This document shows, in pieces, positions 63,238 to 64,000 of a stretch of 64,000 nt of DNA. Source of the stretch: Halospina denitrificans (GTDB lineage Bacteria; Pseudomonadota; Gammaproteobacteria; Pseudomonadales; Oleiphilaceae). The stretch covers positions 372,001 to 436,000 of the forward strand of contig NZ_SOAX01000002.1 of NCBI RefSeq assembly GCF_004364635.1. Direction: 5' to 3'. The number at the start of each line of letters is the position of its first letter. The first letter of the stretch is position 1. Both the position numbers and the translations under genes were made by a program. The notes beneath the pieces were generated by a model, which was not told the origin of the DNA, ran no database searches, and worked only from the letters and a program-made list of their open reading frames with translations.

Positions 63238-64000
63238 ATGTTCAACAAAGTATTGATTGCTAACCGGGGCGAGATTGCGGTTCGGGTGAATCGGACGGCG
63301 CAGTCGCTAGGATATCGGACCGTTGCCGTGTTCAGCGAAGCGGACCGGGATGCGCCGCACGTGAGCGTGGCAGATGAGGCGGTGTGTATCGGGCCGGCGT
63401 CGGCTTCGGAGTCGTATCTGAATGTGGGCGCGATCATTGAAGCGGCCCGGAAGACGGGAGCTGATGCGGTTCATCCGGGGTATGGGTTTCTTTCCGAGAA
63501 TGCGGGCTTTGTGTCGGCCTGTGCCGACAACGGCATTACCTTTATCGGGCCGCCGGCGCATGCCATGGAGCTGATGGGCTCGAAGCGGCGGTCGAAGGAG
63601 GCGATGGCTGAGGCGGGGGTGCCGACGGTTCCGGGGTTCCAGAGTTCGGAGACGGAGTCGGGGGCCTGGCAGGAGGCGGCTAATGAGATTGGGTATCCGG
63701 TGATGATCAAGGCGTCCGCCGGGGGTGGTGGGCGTGGGATGCGGTTAGTGCATGAGCCGGCGGCGCTGGCGGATGAGTTGGCGCGGGCCCGGTCGGAGGC
63801 GGAGTCGGCCTTTGGGGACGGGGAGCTGATTCTGGAGAAGGCGATTGTCCGGCCGCGGCATATTGAGATCCAGGTGTTTGCGGATCAGCAGGGTAATGCC
63901 ATTCATCTGGGGGAGCGGGACTGTTCGGTGCAGCGCCGGCACCAGAAGGTGGTGGAGGAGGCGCCTTCGCCCTTTGTTGATGAAGCCATGCGGCAGGCCA
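63238..64000 (+). CDS. atuF: Geranyl-CoA carboxylase biotin-carrying subunit AtuF (N-terminal part)
   Basis: Alpha subunit of geranyl-CoA carboxylase; the first 254 residues are in the window and the gene runs off the right edge. Only the biotin carboxylase domain is visible: [53 protein letters not shown], the ATP-grasp loop [17 protein letters not shown] and [17 protein letters not shown]. The biotin carrier domain must lie beyond the edge. AGGGG lies about 8 bases before the ATG at 63238. Its place after atuE, with atuC as partner, supports AtuF over other biotin carboxylases such as the methylcrotonyl-CoA enzyme. Confidence 0.92.
   Translation, partial: MFNKVLIANRGEIAVRVNRTAQSLGYRTVAVFSEADRDAPHVSVADEAVCIGPASASESYLNVGAIIEAARKTGADAVHPGYGFLSENAGFVSACADNGITFIGPPAHAMELMGSKRRSKEAMAEAGVPTVPGFQSSETESGAWQEAANEIGYPVMIKASAGGGGRGMRLVHEPAALADELARARSEAESAFGDGELILEKAIVRPRHIEIQVFADQQGNAIHLGERDCSVQRRHQKVVEEAPSPFVDEAMRQA

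Overview
The window is chromosomal DNA of a GC-rich gammaproteobacterium. The gene order resembles Pseudomonas and, more loosely, Marinobacter-like marine relatives: rhdA-psd next to a fimX-serB block, a bioBFHCD operon, and an E. coli-like nnr-tsaE-amiB-mutL-miaA-hfq-hflX-hflK-hflC chain. No rRNA, tRNA, CRISPR array, prophage or intact insertion sequence was recognised. Nearly every stretch is coding and gaps are short.

Layout. 1-2.5 kb: two acyl-CoA dehydrogenases; the second has two tandem PsrA-like boxes upstream. 2.5-7.1 kb: the minus-strand biotin operon bioB-F-H-C-D, with a consensus promoter embedded in a BirA-type operator. 7.0-12.2 kb: comF, an FAD oxidoreductase, srkA, and the tRNA wobble-modification pair cmoA-cmoB. 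12.2-25.2 kb: a long minus-strand housekeeping run from nnr to purA, interrupted by a strong terminator after hflC. 25.3-31.6 kb: queG, a small AT-rich island with a BrnT-BrnA toxin-antitoxin pair, bcp, orn, rsgA, rhdA and psd. 31.6-34.2 kb: efp with both of its modification enzymes, epmA and epmB. 34.3-39.5 kb: a PilZ-like protein, the degenerate c-di-GMP receptor fimX, and serB. 39.4-47.4 kb: parC, yceI-yceJ, fabA-fabB (with a FabR/DesT-type palindrome) and parE. 47.4-54.9 kb: a subtilisin-like lipoprotein protease paired with a PrcB-like lipoprotein, then a three-gene TRAP-type transporter (lipoprotein, solute-binding protein, permease).

55-64 kb is an acyclic terpene utilisation (atu) cluster: atuR is divergent from atuA-B-C-D-E-F, and atuF runs off the right edge. 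AtuD oxidises citronellyl-CoA, AtuC/AtuF carboxylate geranyl-CoA, and AtuE hydrates the product. AtuF needs biotin, which the bio operon in the same window supplies.

The most unusual structure is inside this cluster. Five large palindromic elements (107-111 bp) sit in its intergenic gaps. Each has a conserved 53-bp core between 27-29 bp inverted arms. The outer parts of the arms differ from copy to copy but stay self-complementary, and a hairpin inside the core shows compensatory changes. The core flips orientation between copies while the arms keep one orientation. These elements divide the cluster into atuA / atuBC / atuDE / atuF modules, and base composition becomes strongly G-skewed just before them. 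I did not see the element elsewhere in the window.
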